In this document: in pieces, positions 42,597 to 58,379 of the stretch
How positions within the stretch are numbered: position 1 is the first letter of the stretch
How the letters are laid out: every line of letters begins with the position of its first letter
NCBI RefSeq assembly: GCF_963576675.1
Contig: NC_088914.1
Location: 84,566,441-84,630,440 of the forward strand
Source of the DNA: Euphorbia lathyris
Lineage: Eukaryota; Streptophyta; Magnoliopsida; Malpighiales; Euphorbiaceae
Reading direction: 5' to 3'
DNA length: 64,000 nt
Notes under the pieces: model-generated
What the model saw: only the letters and a program-made list of their open reading frames with translations
The model's database searches: none
What the model was told of the DNA's origin: nothing
Position numbers and translations under genes: made by a program

Positions 42597-43388
42597 CACC
42601 CCTTAAACTTATAATTTTTTTATCCCTTAGTTACACTAAGAACATTTCTTGATCTGCTACATTTTCGAACTTCATCCTTATTGTCCTCTTCACTCTAACC
42701 GCCATCATACCCATTATTATCTCTATCATCTTCTTCTTCCTTGTCATCATTGTCGTCTTCCTCATCATCCTTGTTAGTACCATCAGCATCACTATTATCA
42801 CCGTCAACTGGTATTTTGGGTTTTGGATGTGGCACATAAATAGTGCACCTTCTATGTGAACTTGACATAATATTACTTATGTCAATTCCCTCGACTTCTT
42901 TTACTCTTTCCTTTCTCTCTTTAATTTCCATAGTCATCCCACGTGATTTTATTACCGTTTTTAGATGCTCAACGTCTTTACTATATGCTGGTGTTGAAAT
43001 TTCATTTTTCTTGTCATGTTGTTCAACAGATGATTGAGAATCGCTATCATCAGAGGCATTCCCGGAGCCTTCTGCACTGCTGTTGTCCTTGGCTGCTTCT
43101 TCCATAAGCTTGCTTTGCTTCTTGCCTGATGCGTTGACTTCTTTTTCAAGCCTCTCCCTCTTATTTTATGCTTCATAATTCTGCACCTTTTGATTTGCAC
43201 TAACTTTATTCTCTGGTTTTACTTCATCTTCATCATCTTCATCACTGTCTCTGTCTGAAGACTCCGAATTCTCATCAACCCATAGATATACCTCATCTAA
43301 CAGATTGCCTATATATTTCTTATATGGATCAAGTGCAAATTTATCAAGTCTAAAATCTTCCTCTAAAATTCGACAAAGACTGTTCGTT

Positions 43389-43680
43389 CACTACAAGAAA
43401 AACAAATAATAATGAGAATAAAATAATGATAATAAGAAAATTCTCATTGAAAGATAAATATAATGAGAAGAAATAATATCATTAAGTGTTAGTAACAATC
43501 ACTTTATTTTTTAGATTGTTTTTTTAAAAATATCCTCATTAAATAAAAAATATAATGAAAATATTAAATATCTTTATTAAAACATATCATGAATGGTTAT
43601 AATAAGAATAAATAATATCATAAACACTAAAAAAATAAAATTTGAGTTTATTTATTATATATATCTTTATTAAATATTCC
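43389..43680 (+). repeat. Left end and subterminal repeats of the CACTA element
   Basis: CACTACAAGAAAAA followed by repeated AATGAGAATAA, ATTCTCATTG, AATGAGAAGAAA and ATATCATTA-type motifs, the presumed transposase binding zone. Confidence 0.85.
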
Positions 43681-44154
43681 TCAAATTTTTAGAGCCCAAA
43701 TTTTTAACTAAGGCGCCATCCGTTCCCCACCAAATATTCGACTAAAATATTTAAGGCGCCATCTTTCCCCAAATTTTCAGGAAACCTAATTAATTGTAAA
43801 ATTGTAAAAGACACTCCATCTCCGATCTCTCTTCCAGTTCTAGGTTATCTTCACTTTCTTCTCAATCCCAATCGAACTCTTCATCGGACTTTTCAAACTG
43901 TCTCAGAAATTCATCCAATCACTTCTCCCAGATTAGGTTCTCGTCGTGTGGTAGTTGTATCATCGCGGTCAGTGCTCGAAGAATGCTACATAAAAAATGG
44001 TACCGGTTCTTGCCAATCTTTCTTTTTTAACTGTCAGATATGTGTTGTAAGTTCTGATCTGAGTTTGAATAGAGGTATTGCCGCCGGGTTAAAATGAGCA
44101 CCTCCAATAAAATAATTGCTCCAAATTTCCAGTGGCTTCTAGTACTTTGGGATG

Positions 44155-44850
44155 TGAGAGGATGGAACAAGCCGATTTAGGGATACGAAAGGGGAGGCAT
44201 TTCTTGAAGGTTTCAAGCTTTAGCAGCATACTATTGTGGATATTGCTAATGTGGTCAAGTTGAATCCTCATATCCCACCTGGTAAAGCCTCTTTGGTCAG
44301 TTGTGGAATTTCAACAGATCATGCATACTCATTTTTAATTTTAGATATTTTCTTGATTCAAATGGTATATAATATTTTCAAAAGTAGATGTTGAAGATTG
44401 GGATTGGCAGGTGTAGGAGCAGCGTGGAAGACAGCAGAGTGGAGGAGGGATCCACGGTGGCCATTTTTGGATTCAGAGCTGTTGGACTTGTCGGTATTAT
44501 CTCACTTTCAAATGTTTAACAATTCATATATGAAAACAAATTTTAATTGGTTTAGTTTGAGGTACTGGGTTTAATCTTCAATTGAGTAATGGTTTTGATC
44601 TTTAACTTGTCAATCCAAATCCAACATTAATTTATTAGGTTGCTGAGGGTGCTTGATTATGCAGAGGTTCCAAAATTATAGGAGTAGTTTCGAATCGTGA
44701 CAAGTTCGAAATAGGTACATGCATTCAATCAAAGAAAATATAGACAATTTCATGAAATAGTTTGTTTGATGTTGTAGGAAGTTTGGGATTACTGATTTTA
44801 TCAATCTTTCGACTTGTCTAGACGACTCTGTAAGTGAGGTTAATAGATAG
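44155..44850 (+). pseudogene. Alcohol dehydrogenase-like gene fragment captured by CACTA
   Basis: At least four exon pieces of a zinc-type (MDR) alcohol dehydrogenase can be read with introns kept. Piece a (44155-44317): DGTSRFRDTKGE, HFLKVSSFS, HTIVDIANVVKLNPHIPPGK and SLVSCGIST. Piece b (44411-44493): GVGAAWKTAE, EEGSTVAIFGFRAVGLV, the start of the NAD-binding fold. Piece c (44639-44714): VAEGA, SKIIGVVSNRDKFEI. Piece d (44778-44850): KFGITDFINLSTCLDDSVSE. Single-base losses shift the frame in pieces a and b. The order and content match plant ADH-like and class III enzymes. It is clearly a fragment: the catalytic zinc-binding N-terminus and the C-terminal end are absent. Retained introns mean capture at the DNA level. 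Confidence 0.82.
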
Positions 44851-44859
44851 CAGAAGACT

Positions 44860-48318
<3,459 letters not shown>

Positions 48319-48411
48319 TGATCTCTCAAATCTTATTATCATGTTGGTATGTTGCTTATATATAGAAAGACCCTTTACTTTACGAGTAAATTTGAGTGTT
48401 TCAATGACTAA

Positions 48412-49310
48412 GGCCCTGTTCTTTATCACTTAATTTCAGTAACAATCAGTTCAATTCAGTTCAATTCAATTCAATTCAGTTCAATTCAATTCAATTCAGT
48501 ATTCAGTTTCAGCATTTAGTAATTTATCATTATTTATTATATTATAATTATTATTATTATTTATCTATAATTTATCATTATTTATTATTATTATATATTA
48601 TTATGATTATTATTATTTATACTTTATCATTATCTATAAATTAGATAAAAGTCAAGAAATGATAGTTTATTAAAGTATATATCGTTTAATAAAAAAATTA
48701 AAACTAAAGTATGCATCCATATTATGAATTGTTTCTAAAATTTACCGAATTTATCAATGTTAGGGATAAAATTGCACCATTTTAGACGTTAGGGGTAAAA
48801 TTACTCCTGACCCAAAACGTTATTTTTGCACTTTAACCCATAATTAGAATAAAAAGTTAAGAGTTTATATTCATATGAAAATTTGTATTTAATTTCATAG
48901 GCTTTAAATTATACGTAAATTTGTGTTTGTATGTAATTTGTATTTTTAATTTAAATTAGATTCATTTTTCTTTAATTTCATAGGCTTTTATCAAGCCAAG
49001 ATTTTATCAACCCGAGCTTTTATTTGATATTCAATTTAGTTTTATCTTTAATAATATATTTATTAATTATTGATATTATTAAATTTATTAGAACCATTAT
49101 TATTATTATAAGTTTATTAATGTCCAATATTATCATTAAAATTATTTTAAAGTCTAATATCATCATTATTGTTAAGTTCGGTAGCATTCAGTTAAGTTCA
49201 GTAGCATTCAGTTAAGTTCAGTTCAATTCAATTCAGTATTTAGTAGCATTCAGTTCAATTCAATTCAATTCAGTTCAGTTCAGTTTTTTTCAGCGATAAA
49301 GAACAGAGCC
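48412..49310. mobile_element. Harbinger-like MITE (899 bp) with TAA target duplication and CAGTTCAATT subterminal arrays
   Basis: The ends are GGCCCTGTTCTTTATCACT and GATAAAGAACAGAGCC in inverted repeat, flanked by TAA on both sides (48409-48411 and 49311-49313), as for PIF/Harbinger elements. Inside each end is an array of TTCAGTTCAATTCAATTCAG. About 48741-48839 is the right arm of the foldback family found complete at 59498-60048. No transposase. It lies downstream of the hexokinase exon, inside the CACTA. Confidence 0.82.
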
Positions 49311-50658
49311 TAACTTGTTAACATGTTTCTACTGCATGAAGTATACTTCATATTTCATGTTTCATATATCCACGTTCTTAAATGCATCTATGGTTTGTAA
49401 AATTTAGCTTCATTGCATTCATCTTTGTGTTTAGCATGTTAACCAGTTATGTAATAGAACAGGACCAGCCCTGTTTACAAAACAGGGCCAGTTCTGTAAA
49501 AGAACTGGTTAAGATGCTTCTACATGAAGTATACTTTATGTGAACATATGTTTCTCTGATAGTTGTTGTTTGTCTTTTGTAGCTTATTTTGATTTGCTTA
49601 CAATAGTTGTAGCTCATTTTAGGGGTTGCTCACAAGCTCTTGGTAGATTCAAATTCAAAGAATTTCGAACCAGACATGAGTCACGGATGGGTCATGATAT
49701 CTAAAATCTGTGTATTAGTGTAGTAGTAGTAGCAGCAATGTTGGTGGTAGTACACATGTGCATCGATACACAGAGTTCTGAATTCACAATCCTATATTTC
49801 TTTTATATAGACCGATTAATTGGATTTGAAGCTTACCATTCGGTGAAAAATATGTACATTGTAGCAGAATTGGTGCTGCATTGAGCATTTGTCGGTAACC
49901 CGAATTTTATTGAATGGATAAGATTGAGCAGAAGTAATTTATATATATGTATGCATTTCCAATTTGAATGTTGATCTGCCCACTGAGTTTATACCTATAA
50001 TTGATTTTCAATCCAAATTTCTTTTAATTCTGGACTTTGTTCATTTTCCTTCATGATGTGTGGTAAAGTAGGATGTTTATATTATTGGGGTAGTTTAGGT
50101 GTGCAATTGCAAGATGATAGAATAAGTTTTCTGAATCTGTAAACAAGCTTATGGACTTCTGTATGCTTGCTTTCAGACAGTTGTAGTATTTTGTGTGTTT
50201 TTGAACATTGAGCTAGATAATTAAAATAATTTTCTCCTCAATCCCAATTTTGTTAGTTATTGGCTTTGTTCTCTTGCTTCAGTCTCGGTATATGAATCAT
50301 ATGTGCCAATATATGATCCTTACATTGGAACATATGAATGACATGATGCTTAATTATGCTTAATCATATTTGTTTCTGTTGTTTTGTAGTAGTTATAGTT
50401 GATGACTTAGTAGTTACATGGTATTTATTTTCAGGGGTGCTATGGGGCCAGGCCTCCGGAACCACCCCTATAAGTGATGGTTTTGCCCCTGTCTCTGTCA
50501 GCTTGGGGGCAAAAAGGTGTAGTTAGATTATATATTAGGATTCTGTTATGCTGTTTTGCTGGTGTCAATGGGTCAAGTGTTTGTGTTTTTCTCCTTAACT
50601 TTGAGCTTATCAGTTTGTAGTAATTTTTGTATATTTTTTTATCCCATGAACAACAATA

Positions 50659-50980
50659 ATGGCTAATGAAGAAGTAGGAATGTTTGTAGTTCGTCAAACT
50701 GTTGGAAGCGTGTTATATTGTAAATGTGGCATTCCAATGCAACCAAATAGTGTTAATGTGGGTGAAGTGTTTGCACTCCAAAGTTGATATAACTAAAGGT
50801 TTGAAGAAGCATATGTTTATTAGACATTGCCCAGAGTGTGATACCTACCTTCAGCCACCAAACACTTGGATTCGGACCCAATTAGAGTGCACAGAGTTGT
50901 TGGAGTTTTGTATAAAAGCATTTCACTTGCCAAAACATGTTAGGATGGTAAATGTAGAATTTGTTTGGACTGAGCCACAT
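50659..50980 (+). pseudogene. NMD3 N-terminal fragment captured by CACTA
   Basis: The ATG at 50659 opens MANEEVGMFVVRQTVGSVLY CK in pieces: the NMD3 N-terminus with the first Cys pair (YCKCG). After a two-base loss near 50757 the frame continues CLHSKVDITKGLKKHMFIRH, CPECDTYLQPPNTWIRTQLE, LLEFCIKAF and VNVEFVWTEPH. These are the conserved CxxC zinc-binding motifs of the 60S-subunit export adaptor NMD3. Similarity stops at TEPH, and CACTA subterminal sequence follows within 100 bp. The protein normally has about 500 residues, so only the first fifth is present. It is not functional. Confidence 0.87.
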
Positions 50981-51059
50981 GTGAACTACAAACACCATGC
51001 ACAAAGTGCGCATGGCTTGATCAGATTTTGTGGAAATGCAATTCACAGCTTCCTTCAAT

Positions 51060-51481
51060 CCAAAATTTTATTTATTTTATTATTTACAATTTTATTTCAA
51101 ATAATATTATTAATGAGGAGAAATATCATTATAAAAACTTGAAACACTTTAATGAGAAGATTTTAAATCATTTTAAACATTTTTTTGAGATGATTTTTTT
51201 TATCATTATAAACATTTTGATGAGAAGATTTTAAATCATTATGAATACTTTGATGAGAATATTTGCTTATCATTAAAAAAATATTTTAATAAGGATAAAA
51301 TTATTATCATTGTATGTTTATAAAGAGAATAACACTTTATCCTCGTTAATACTTTTAGTAAGGGACCCCAGTAATGAGAAGTGCCATGAGAGTAATTATT
51401 CTCGTTAAAAACGCTTTAGTGAGGATATTTAGACTTTTAATGAGAATATCTCCCTTTATTAAAAGCCTTTTTTTTGTAGTG
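51060..51481 (-). repeat. Right end and subterminal repeats of the CACTA element
   Basis: Dense AATGAGAAGATTTTAAATCA, ACTTTGATGAGAATA and ATTCTCGTTA-type motifs, ending GCCTTTTTTTTGTAGTG. Confidence 0.85.
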
Positions 51482-51995
51482 GTTGTAACTTCGTCACAAT
51501 TGGCTTTAATATAAGAATCTCTCTTCAATATGGTCTTGGTAATGTTGCTCTTACTTGTAACTTATTTCTTCTTACTGACTGGATCATCAGGAGAATTTTC
51601 CATTTTCTCCTCAGCATCATATACATGTCCTTGTACCTTAATTTCTCATAAATCCCCATCACAGGATAATTTTCCATTTTCTCCTCATCATCACATACAT
51701 GTCCTTGTACCTTAATTTCTCCTAAATCCCCAGAATTCTCATCATCATCATTTTCTAAGGATTCCACCAGACATTGCATGATAAATTTCTTCTGTCCATC
51801 CAAAGCATATTTCTCCAATCCCAAATCCTTCTCCAACAACCTCCTGATCTCCTCGAAAGTCAAAGAATCGACTTGTTCTTTGATGTCATTGATGCAGCAA
51901 CACATGGCTTTCCAAATCTGCGACTTGAACTCCCACGAATCAATGGTGATTTCTCTTTTCATCATGATTCTCAATTTTGAACAGAATTTTTGTCT

Positions 51996-52008
51996 GGCTC
52001 TGATACCA
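51996..52008 (-). other. Primer binding site (Met tRNA) of the gene-carrying retroelement
   Basis: TGGTATCAGAGCC on the minus strand, three bases after the LTR end. Confidence 0.85.
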
Positions 52009-52011
52009 ATT

Positions 52012-52243
52012 TGTTGGATCAAATAAATAAACTTTCACATGTAACAGATGAATAGTATAGTTGTTGGAAGAAAATTTTATTTCCTTACTACTTGTATTGA
52101 TAGCTATTTATAGATTACAGACATGACTCTTAGTAAACAACATTAACTCTCTATAAATACAGATATAGATACAAAAATAACTCTTGGACAATACACTGAA
52201 CCAAATTAAAGACTATTAATTACAAGTTTATTATTTCAATACA
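52012..52243 (-). repeat. 5' LTR of the gene-carrying retroelement
   Basis: Inverted copy of the solo LTR at 52505-52940, lacking that copy's MITE insertion. On the minus strand it starts TGTATTGAAATAATAAAC and ends TTGATCCAACA. Confidence 0.88.
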
Positions 52244-52504
52244 ACGAAGTCATAGACTGTCAAACCTTGGAGGAGCCTGTTTTCTCCCTCTTCTCTAATC
52301 TCCCTCATGTTTGATTGAGTTTTTTTTATTAATCACTATTTAACTTATGTTTCATTAACAAATAAATTAAAAATTTAATAGTATACAAATTACGAAAGAC
52401 CAGATTCAATAGCTGCAGATTCTCTTGCAATAACAGCACATTCGAGAACACCGTAGGCTCCTCGCATAAAATAAATATTATATAAAATATATATTTATTA
52501 TTTC

Positions 52505-52940
52505 TGTTGAAATAATAAACTTATAATTAATAGTCTTTAATTTGGTTCAGTGTATTGTCCAAGAGTCATTTCTGTATTTATCAAGAGTTGTATTGTTTCA
52601 CAAAGAGTCATCTGTATTTATAGAGAGTTATTGTTGTTTACTAAGAGTGTGTTCGAGGAATTTTCACATGCACCTTAATGAGCAAGTGAATTTGCTCATT
52701 CACCGTTAGATATAAGCTTATTAAATCTAAGCCTGTGAATGCTTTGAATCTCCACCTTAGGATTCTAATAAGCCTATATCTAACAGTAAATGAACAAATT
52801 CTACATGCGTGCATGTGATCAAGACTGATGTCTGTAATCTATAAATATCTATCAATACAAGTAGTAAGGCAAGAGAATTTTCTTCCAGCAATTATACTAT
52901 TCCTCTGTTACCTGTGAAAGTTTATTTATTTGATCCAACA
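52505..52940 (+). mobile_element. Solo LTR with ATTTC target duplication, same family as 52012-52243
   Basis: Begins TGTTGAAATAATAAAC and ends TTGATCCAACA, flanked by ATTTC at 52500-52504 and 52941-52945. It is about 200 bp longer than its relative, largely because of a foldback insertion at 52649-52820. Confidence 0.92.
52649..52820. mobile_element. Foldback MITE inside the solo LTR
   Basis: The arms TCACATGCACCTTAATGAGC, ATTTGCTCATTCACCGTTAG and ATATAAGCTTATTA are mirrored by TAATAAGCCTATATCTAACA and CATGCGTGCATGTGATC. AAGAGT on the left and AAGACT on the right may be the target duplication. The insertion is absent from the LTR at 52012-52243. Confidence 0.7.
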
Positions 52941-52945
52941 ATTTC

Positions 52946-54045
52946 AACTCAAAATATTATTTTCCATGCTTATATTAATATAATAAATAACATTTAAAAC
53001 GCAATTATATATATATAAATTAATTTCTAATAAAAGGGTAAACTTTAGGGAAAATTACACAGAAATTCATATTTTAAAAACTATTTATAATTATGAAAAT
53101 CGCTTTTATGTATTTTATCATTATATGATTTTAAATTTTAAAATATCAGAATATCATAATTTTATTTCTATGTTTATCAAATTTTCAGTTATTCAGTTGC
53201 AGGAAATAAAAACAGTTTTAAAAAAACCACCAAATATGACATTTAAATAAATTTGTTTGACATTTAAATAAATTTATTTAAGAGTCTGATACAGTTATAA
53301 ATAATTTGTTAATTATGATCATTGTGTAATTTACCCTAAACTTTATTAGATTAAAGAGACTATAGATGTTCCCTACCAAAAAAAAGAGACTATAGATGTT
53401 AATTGGTAAAGAGTGAATTGTAATTTATGAGAACTAATTCTGTAATTTTGAGGCACTATTAATTTACTGAATAAAAAACTAAAAATAGCACAAGACAAAG
53501 CATTGATTTTTTTTTATATATATATTAGTATGACACTATCTTATCTTTCTCTTGATACTTACCAAATATATAAGGACAAACTCTATTTATAAAGTCTGTT
53601 AAAAAAAGAACTCTATTTATAAAGTATATATAATTCTGAATATTTGCCACTCTTTTCTGGGAATTGAAGGTCACAAACGTGGATGAAACAAATTCACATT
53701 TACTTGATGTATATTAAACTCCACTCATTCAATGGTTTTCATTGAACTATTTTTTTTTTCTAACCTACCAATCACATGCTTGTGTTTTTATTGAGCCTAT
53801 CAAGGTAATTCAACTATTCTGCCACCAATAATTTCGAAAACGGTTTTAGGGAATCCAAAAAAGGTGTTCTAGAATTTTATTTTTTTCACCATCCCTATCC
53901 TATCCTTGGTCTTGTTGGTAAAACAGTTGATGATAACATGAAGTACTTCAATGAGAAGTAGACTCTATGAGAGAAGCAACAAGATGCTATTATGGTATTT
54001 TTCACCACCAGGATGATAGCATCTTTTGCCAGCTCAGAGTCTACC
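52946..54045. other. No gene recognised
   Basis: AT-rich. From about 53880 up to the TRIM-like element, and again after it to 54360, the sequence is less AT-biased and reads as old coding sequence (FFTTRMIASFASSESTSPQM, then VLDATEARQVLWSNVDG across the insertion), which I cannot identify. Confidence 0.4.
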
Positions 54046-54292
54046 TGTAACATCCTGGTCCAATACTATGTAGATATTGTTCGCTTTGGCCCAATTCCAA
54101 CACATTGGACCTCACGGATTTAAAATGTGCTTGCATGTATTAGATTCATATCTTACTAATAAGCCCCAATCTCCCTCTCTCCATTTTCGATGTGGGATTC
54201 AGTTCATTCCTGCTCTTATCGCCATCCCTTAGGGCCGCTCCTTGCTTAGACCTTCTACCCCGGCGCCACCCACTCCGGACCGGGTCATTACA
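54046..54292 (+). mobile_element. TRIM-like solo LTR with CTACC target duplication
   Basis: The 247-bp unit begins TGTAACATCCTGGTCC and ends GACCGGGTCATTACA. It is flanked by CTACC at 54041-54045 and 54293-54297. It is the second copy of the repeat in the OMT intron at 2127-2376. Confidence 0.88.
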
Positions 54293-54297
54293 CTACC

Positions 54298-55182
54298 TCC
54301 CCAAATGGTTCTAGATGCCACCGAAGCTCGTCAAGTATTATGGTCCAATGTTGACGGTATGTTTTGTATGTTATTGTGGTTATAAATATTTTGTTTTATA
54401 TGATACCTATTGGACAAAACTCAATTATACTGTGTAAAAAAAAAAAAAGTATAATATAAACTTATAAACTAATAAATTATTAAGTTGCTCCAGAATAATG
54501 TGCATCCCCTAGCTGTTGGTAGATGCAAATTTATGGCATGAACCCATAAATCAATTAGCAATCTAATCAATAAGTTAATAAATCAAGTAAAACATAATTA
54601 TCTTAACATAATTCCCGAATCCCATACCTAAAGGGTTGTAATCTGGCAAATTATTACAATAACAATCCAACAAAATAAGCATACAAATTAATAACAAGAA
54701 AAGAGAAGAACAAGTAACGATCATCAGCATATCTGATAGTCTCTCCCATCAACTAAGCCTCTACATAAACAAGTTTACTAACTTCTTTCTATGGAGTCAA
54801 GCTCAATATTTGGTTATCAGCAAGAATTCCCTGCGGCTTTCTGCATTTTTGGACATGGTTGAGAGAAATAAAGACAGTTTCAAACCACCAAAATGCAGAT
54901 CTTTGAAATAACAGTTTTAGTTGATAGTTATTGTTATGGCTACAGAAGAAATTGAACTAAAAACTTTAGTTGTTAGCTAATGTCAATAACATCTTTTATA
55001 TTAATTTGGGATCCATCCTCTCATTTGAATGTCGCTTGTGGGTCACAACACAGTCCCAATTTACCAGGGCTTGACAATTATCATGTATACAAGGAAAGCT
55101 ATTATATCCGGAAAGAAAGGTTTACTAGTTAAGGTAAAACTAGTTAACTTTGATATATGTTTCAGAACATCTCTTTATGTTT
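54298..55182. other. No gene seen
   Basis: AT-rich spacer. No long frames or recognisable repeats beyond the first 60 bp noted with the TRIM-like element. Confidence 0.5.
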
Positions 55183-55299
55183 TAGGGGTGGCAATTTCTA
55201 ACACGAAAACACGATTTACAGAGACAACCTAACTGAAACCACATGATTGATACAAAAATCATTTTTCTAGCATTTATAACATATAATAAAACCATATGG

Positions 55300-55345
<46 letters not shown>

Positions 55346-55384
55346 AACACGATTTTGACACAAAATACGAAATTGCCACCTCTA
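55183..55384. mobile_element. hAT-type MITE with an (AT)n core
   Basis: The ends are TAGGGGTGGCAATTTCTAAC and ACGAAATTGCCACCTCTA, in inverted repeat with the AGGGGTGGCAA start common in plant hAT elements. The middle holds an (AT)20 run at 55303-55342. A clean 8-bp target duplication is not visible. Confidence 0.7.
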
Positions 55385-56061
55385 ATCTAAAACCAACGGA
55401 AATCCGAAAACTAAAAATGCTGTATCAATAGAGTTATTATTATGTCTTTTCAATCTTGTTATATTTTGATTGAGAAGGTGTATTGGCCTTATAATGTCAC
55501 TAACATGCCGGGACCATATTGAAAGAAATTGAAGCCAAAATAAAACATAAAAAGTAATAGGTTGTTTACTATACAGTGTCCAAGCCTTTTAAATTACCGA
55601 ATGAATATGATGAGTATTGTTGGAGTGTGAATATAGGTTCGCAAGTTGTAAACCGGTCGTGTCAACCTACTTAGGCGACCTGTTTAGTCAACCCTAACAT
55701 GACATGTTTAATAAACCGGTTGACACGACACGATCCGTTTATTAAACGGGTTGACACGGTTGACCTAGATAACTCAATTAATTAAACAGGTAAAACATGA
55801 GTAAAAAATTAACACAACACATTTGACCCATTAACCTGCTATATATCAAAATCTATTAAATGAGTTGTATGACTCTTTAACTCATTAACCCGTTATAACA
55901 AAAATCCAATGTAAATAAATAGAGAATCTTAATTAGAAGGTATAATATTCAACAATTATCAAAATAAAATCAAACACAAGAGAAGAAAAATCCAATCCAA
56001 TTCTATTCTGCTTTTGTTTATTTCTTTCTGACATATTTCCAATAATCACAATCACAAATAA
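55385..56061. other. No gene; a repeat rich in GTTGACACG motifs
   Basis: 55650-55880 has repeated AACCGGTTGACACGACACGA, ACGGGTTGACACGG and ACCCATTAACC motifs, typical of the interior of hAT-derived plant repeats. The rest is AT-rich 3' flank of the OMT gene. Confidence 0.45.
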
Positions 56062-57887
56062 TTATGGATAAACTTCAATAATAGATCTTAAACCGAGAAT
56101 TGGGACAATCTTATAGCCACTGAAACCAGCGGCAGAGAAGAGTTTAGCCCATTCTTTTTCATTCCTTTCTTTACCAGTAACCAGCACCATCATCAGCATA
56201 TCAAAGAAGAGCTGTGTTTCAGTGGCTACATTATCTTCTTTCTGGTTTTCTATCACCATATCTATGATAATAACCTTCCCTCCTTTCCTCTCTTCAATTG
56301 CACTTTTACATTGTTGCAGTATCTTTAAACAATCTTCGTCACTCCAATCGTGCAAAGTCGACTGCTTTTTACAAATCAAATTCAGTAGAAAATGAAAGAA
56401 GTTAAACAAAAAAAAATCACGTTTAAATTGGAATGATAGCCATTGAAATTTCAAGTTTGTTTCATAAATATCAAATCTTAAAAATCACTATAATAATAAA
56501 CGTGAAGAGGTTGAAAATGATCTAGTGTCATTGAACCCTTTTAACCAACAGATTAACCTTATAGTTAAGCTCTAATAATAAATCTTATAGGAATCTCTGA
56601 CGCATCTTCACGTGCAAATACCTTTTAGAGTGATCTTATAAAAACGAATGGTCCTATAAGCTTAAATGTCATTTCCATGTGGAGGGTGTCAAAGATAATA
56701 TAAAATCTATTATATATCTTAAGTGTCAGTTTCAACTTTTAGTTCAATTAGTTCGATGATAATAATATGATTTTGAATAATATTGTCCTTTTTAATTAAA
56801 TAATTATAAATTAACAACTCTTGGTTTAGTAAACACTCTTGGAAAGAGTTACGGTGAAAACCATATTAACATTTTTCAGCCAGATCAATTTTAATCTAAG
56901 GTTTTTTTAGCACCATTAATTTTAGCTTTACCTTAACAAAAATTTAAAAAATTAGTTTGATTATCATTTAACTTTTACTAATTAACATGATTATAAAAAA
57001 AAACGGATTAAAATGCTAACAACACCAAAACTAACACCATAAACATTATTTTTAATCCATAATGGACACCTACACCAAAAAGACATAGAAACAAACTGAC
57101 ACGAAACAAACTTCTATCATACCTTTATTAGAATGGCATCTGCAGGAGGAACAGCCTCGAACATGTCGCCAGCAACATATTTCAGATTATCAGTATCACG
57201 GTGGCCGGCGACCACGTGAGGAAGATCAAGCACAGTGCATTCAATATGAGGAAATGCTTCAGCTATAGCTTTGGCTACAGTTCCAATTCCACCTCCAACA
57301 TCAACCACTGAATTCAATCCATCAAACACCTCTTTCCCTTGATTAATCAGAACACTCGTAATCAGTCTAGTTTCACTGTCCATACAATTATTAAACAAAT
57401 CATTGATCTTAGGATCACATCCAGCATAATCCCAAAGTGCCTTCCCATGAACAGCTTCAAAAGGGGAAGGAACATCATTCTGGAACCAACTGCTAGTGAA
57501 ATTCCATGGTTTTGTGAAAACAGGATCAAGCATAGCTTGTAAGTATGGTATGATACTGAATGGATTGTCTTTTAGGAGTAGCTGAGATGAATTTGTGAGA
57601 ACATACCCTTCTTCTTGTTGTTCCTTAGTTTTTGAGAGAGCAAAGAAACCAGAATGAATCAGAAGGCGCATCAAGCGAGGAAGGCAATGAGATTTTGTTG
57701 GATGGATAGATAGAGCAGAACTGAGTTCGGAAATGGTGATGGGTTTTCCATGGCTATTGATGATATCTGGAATGCCTAATTCAACTGCACATTTAAGAGA
57801 CATGGAGTTAATGAAATTGAAGATGTGGTTCCATATGTGAGCTTGAGCTTTAAGAAGCTCAGAATTGTTATTCTTTGAATTATTCAT
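56062..57887 (-). CDS. O-methyltransferase, resveratrol/flavonoid OMT-like (OMT copy 3, intact)
   Basis: Two exons: 57887-57123 (255 codons) and 56361-56062 (99 codons plus stop), with an intron of 761 bp from GTATGA to GCAG. The 354-residue product shows the same layout as OMT copy 2: dimerisation helices (AQAHIWNHIFNFINSMSLKC), VVDVGGGIGTVAKAIAEAF for SAM, DLPHVVAGHRD, then LHDWSDEDCLKIL with the catalytic His, ETQLFFDML and LRSIIEVYP. Exon 2 starts STLHDW rather than WILHDW, so a usually conserved Trp next to the catalytic loop is Ser; this could affect activity. I chose the ATG at 57887 (MNNSKNNNSELLKAQAH) by alignment with copy 2; an upstream ATG at 57926 is in frame but adds leader-like sequence. 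The upstream region has CAATAAATAGTGTG, a TATA-like element about 60 bp from the ATG. The substrate is unknown. Confidence 0.92.
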
Positions 57888-58173
57888 GGTGATGATGATG
57901 GTGTTAGTCTTTGAAGTTTGAAGCACACTATTTATTGAAATCAGGTTCTACTATTTTTGGCATACAATGTAGGATATGCTTTACATCTAATTATGGCTGT
58001 GGTCTTCTTCTTTTTTTGAAAGGATGTTTGTGGTCTTTATTTCTTCATAAAAGATTAATTTTGTGCTCATGTTGATTAAAAAATTAGGAGCATTTTCAAT
58101 TAAGAGTAACTTTACTCTTATTTCTCTTATTTTTAAAGTATTTATTTTAATAATGTTTTTTATTTTCAATTAA

Positions 58174-58362
58174 GATTTTGTTGGGTGGATAGATAGAGCA
58201 GAATTGAGCTCAGAAATAGTGATGGGTTTTCCATGGCTATTGATGATATCTGGAATGCCTAATTCAACTCCACATTTAAGAGACATGGAGTTAATGAAGT
58301 TGAAGATAAGATTCCATATGTGAGCTTCAACTTTAAGAAGCTCAGAATTGTTATTCTTTAAA
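58174..58362 (-). pseudogene. OMT exon-1 fragment
   Basis: Repeats about 190 bp of the OMT copy 3 exon-1 start (codons about 6-68). It reads NNNSELLKVEAHIWNLIFNF, then INSMSLKCGVELGIPDIINS and HGKPITISELNSALSIHP. It has no ATG (the start codon region is altered to TTTAAATTG) and stops abruptly. It lies about 290 bp upstream of copy 3 in the same orientation, the trace of a tandem duplication. Confidence 0.92.
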
Positions 58363-58379
58363 TTGTAAAAAACGACCCC

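Noticed and set aside
42695..43105. Acidic Ser/Asp-rich frame as an independent gene
   Set aside because: It is the 3' part of the captured DEK/CHZ-like gene, separated from the rest by a stop.
50702..51142. A complete 146-residue gene in this frame
   Set aside because: It starts at a TTG inside the NMD3 fragment and ends in transposon sequence; the real homology starts at 50659 with a frameshift.
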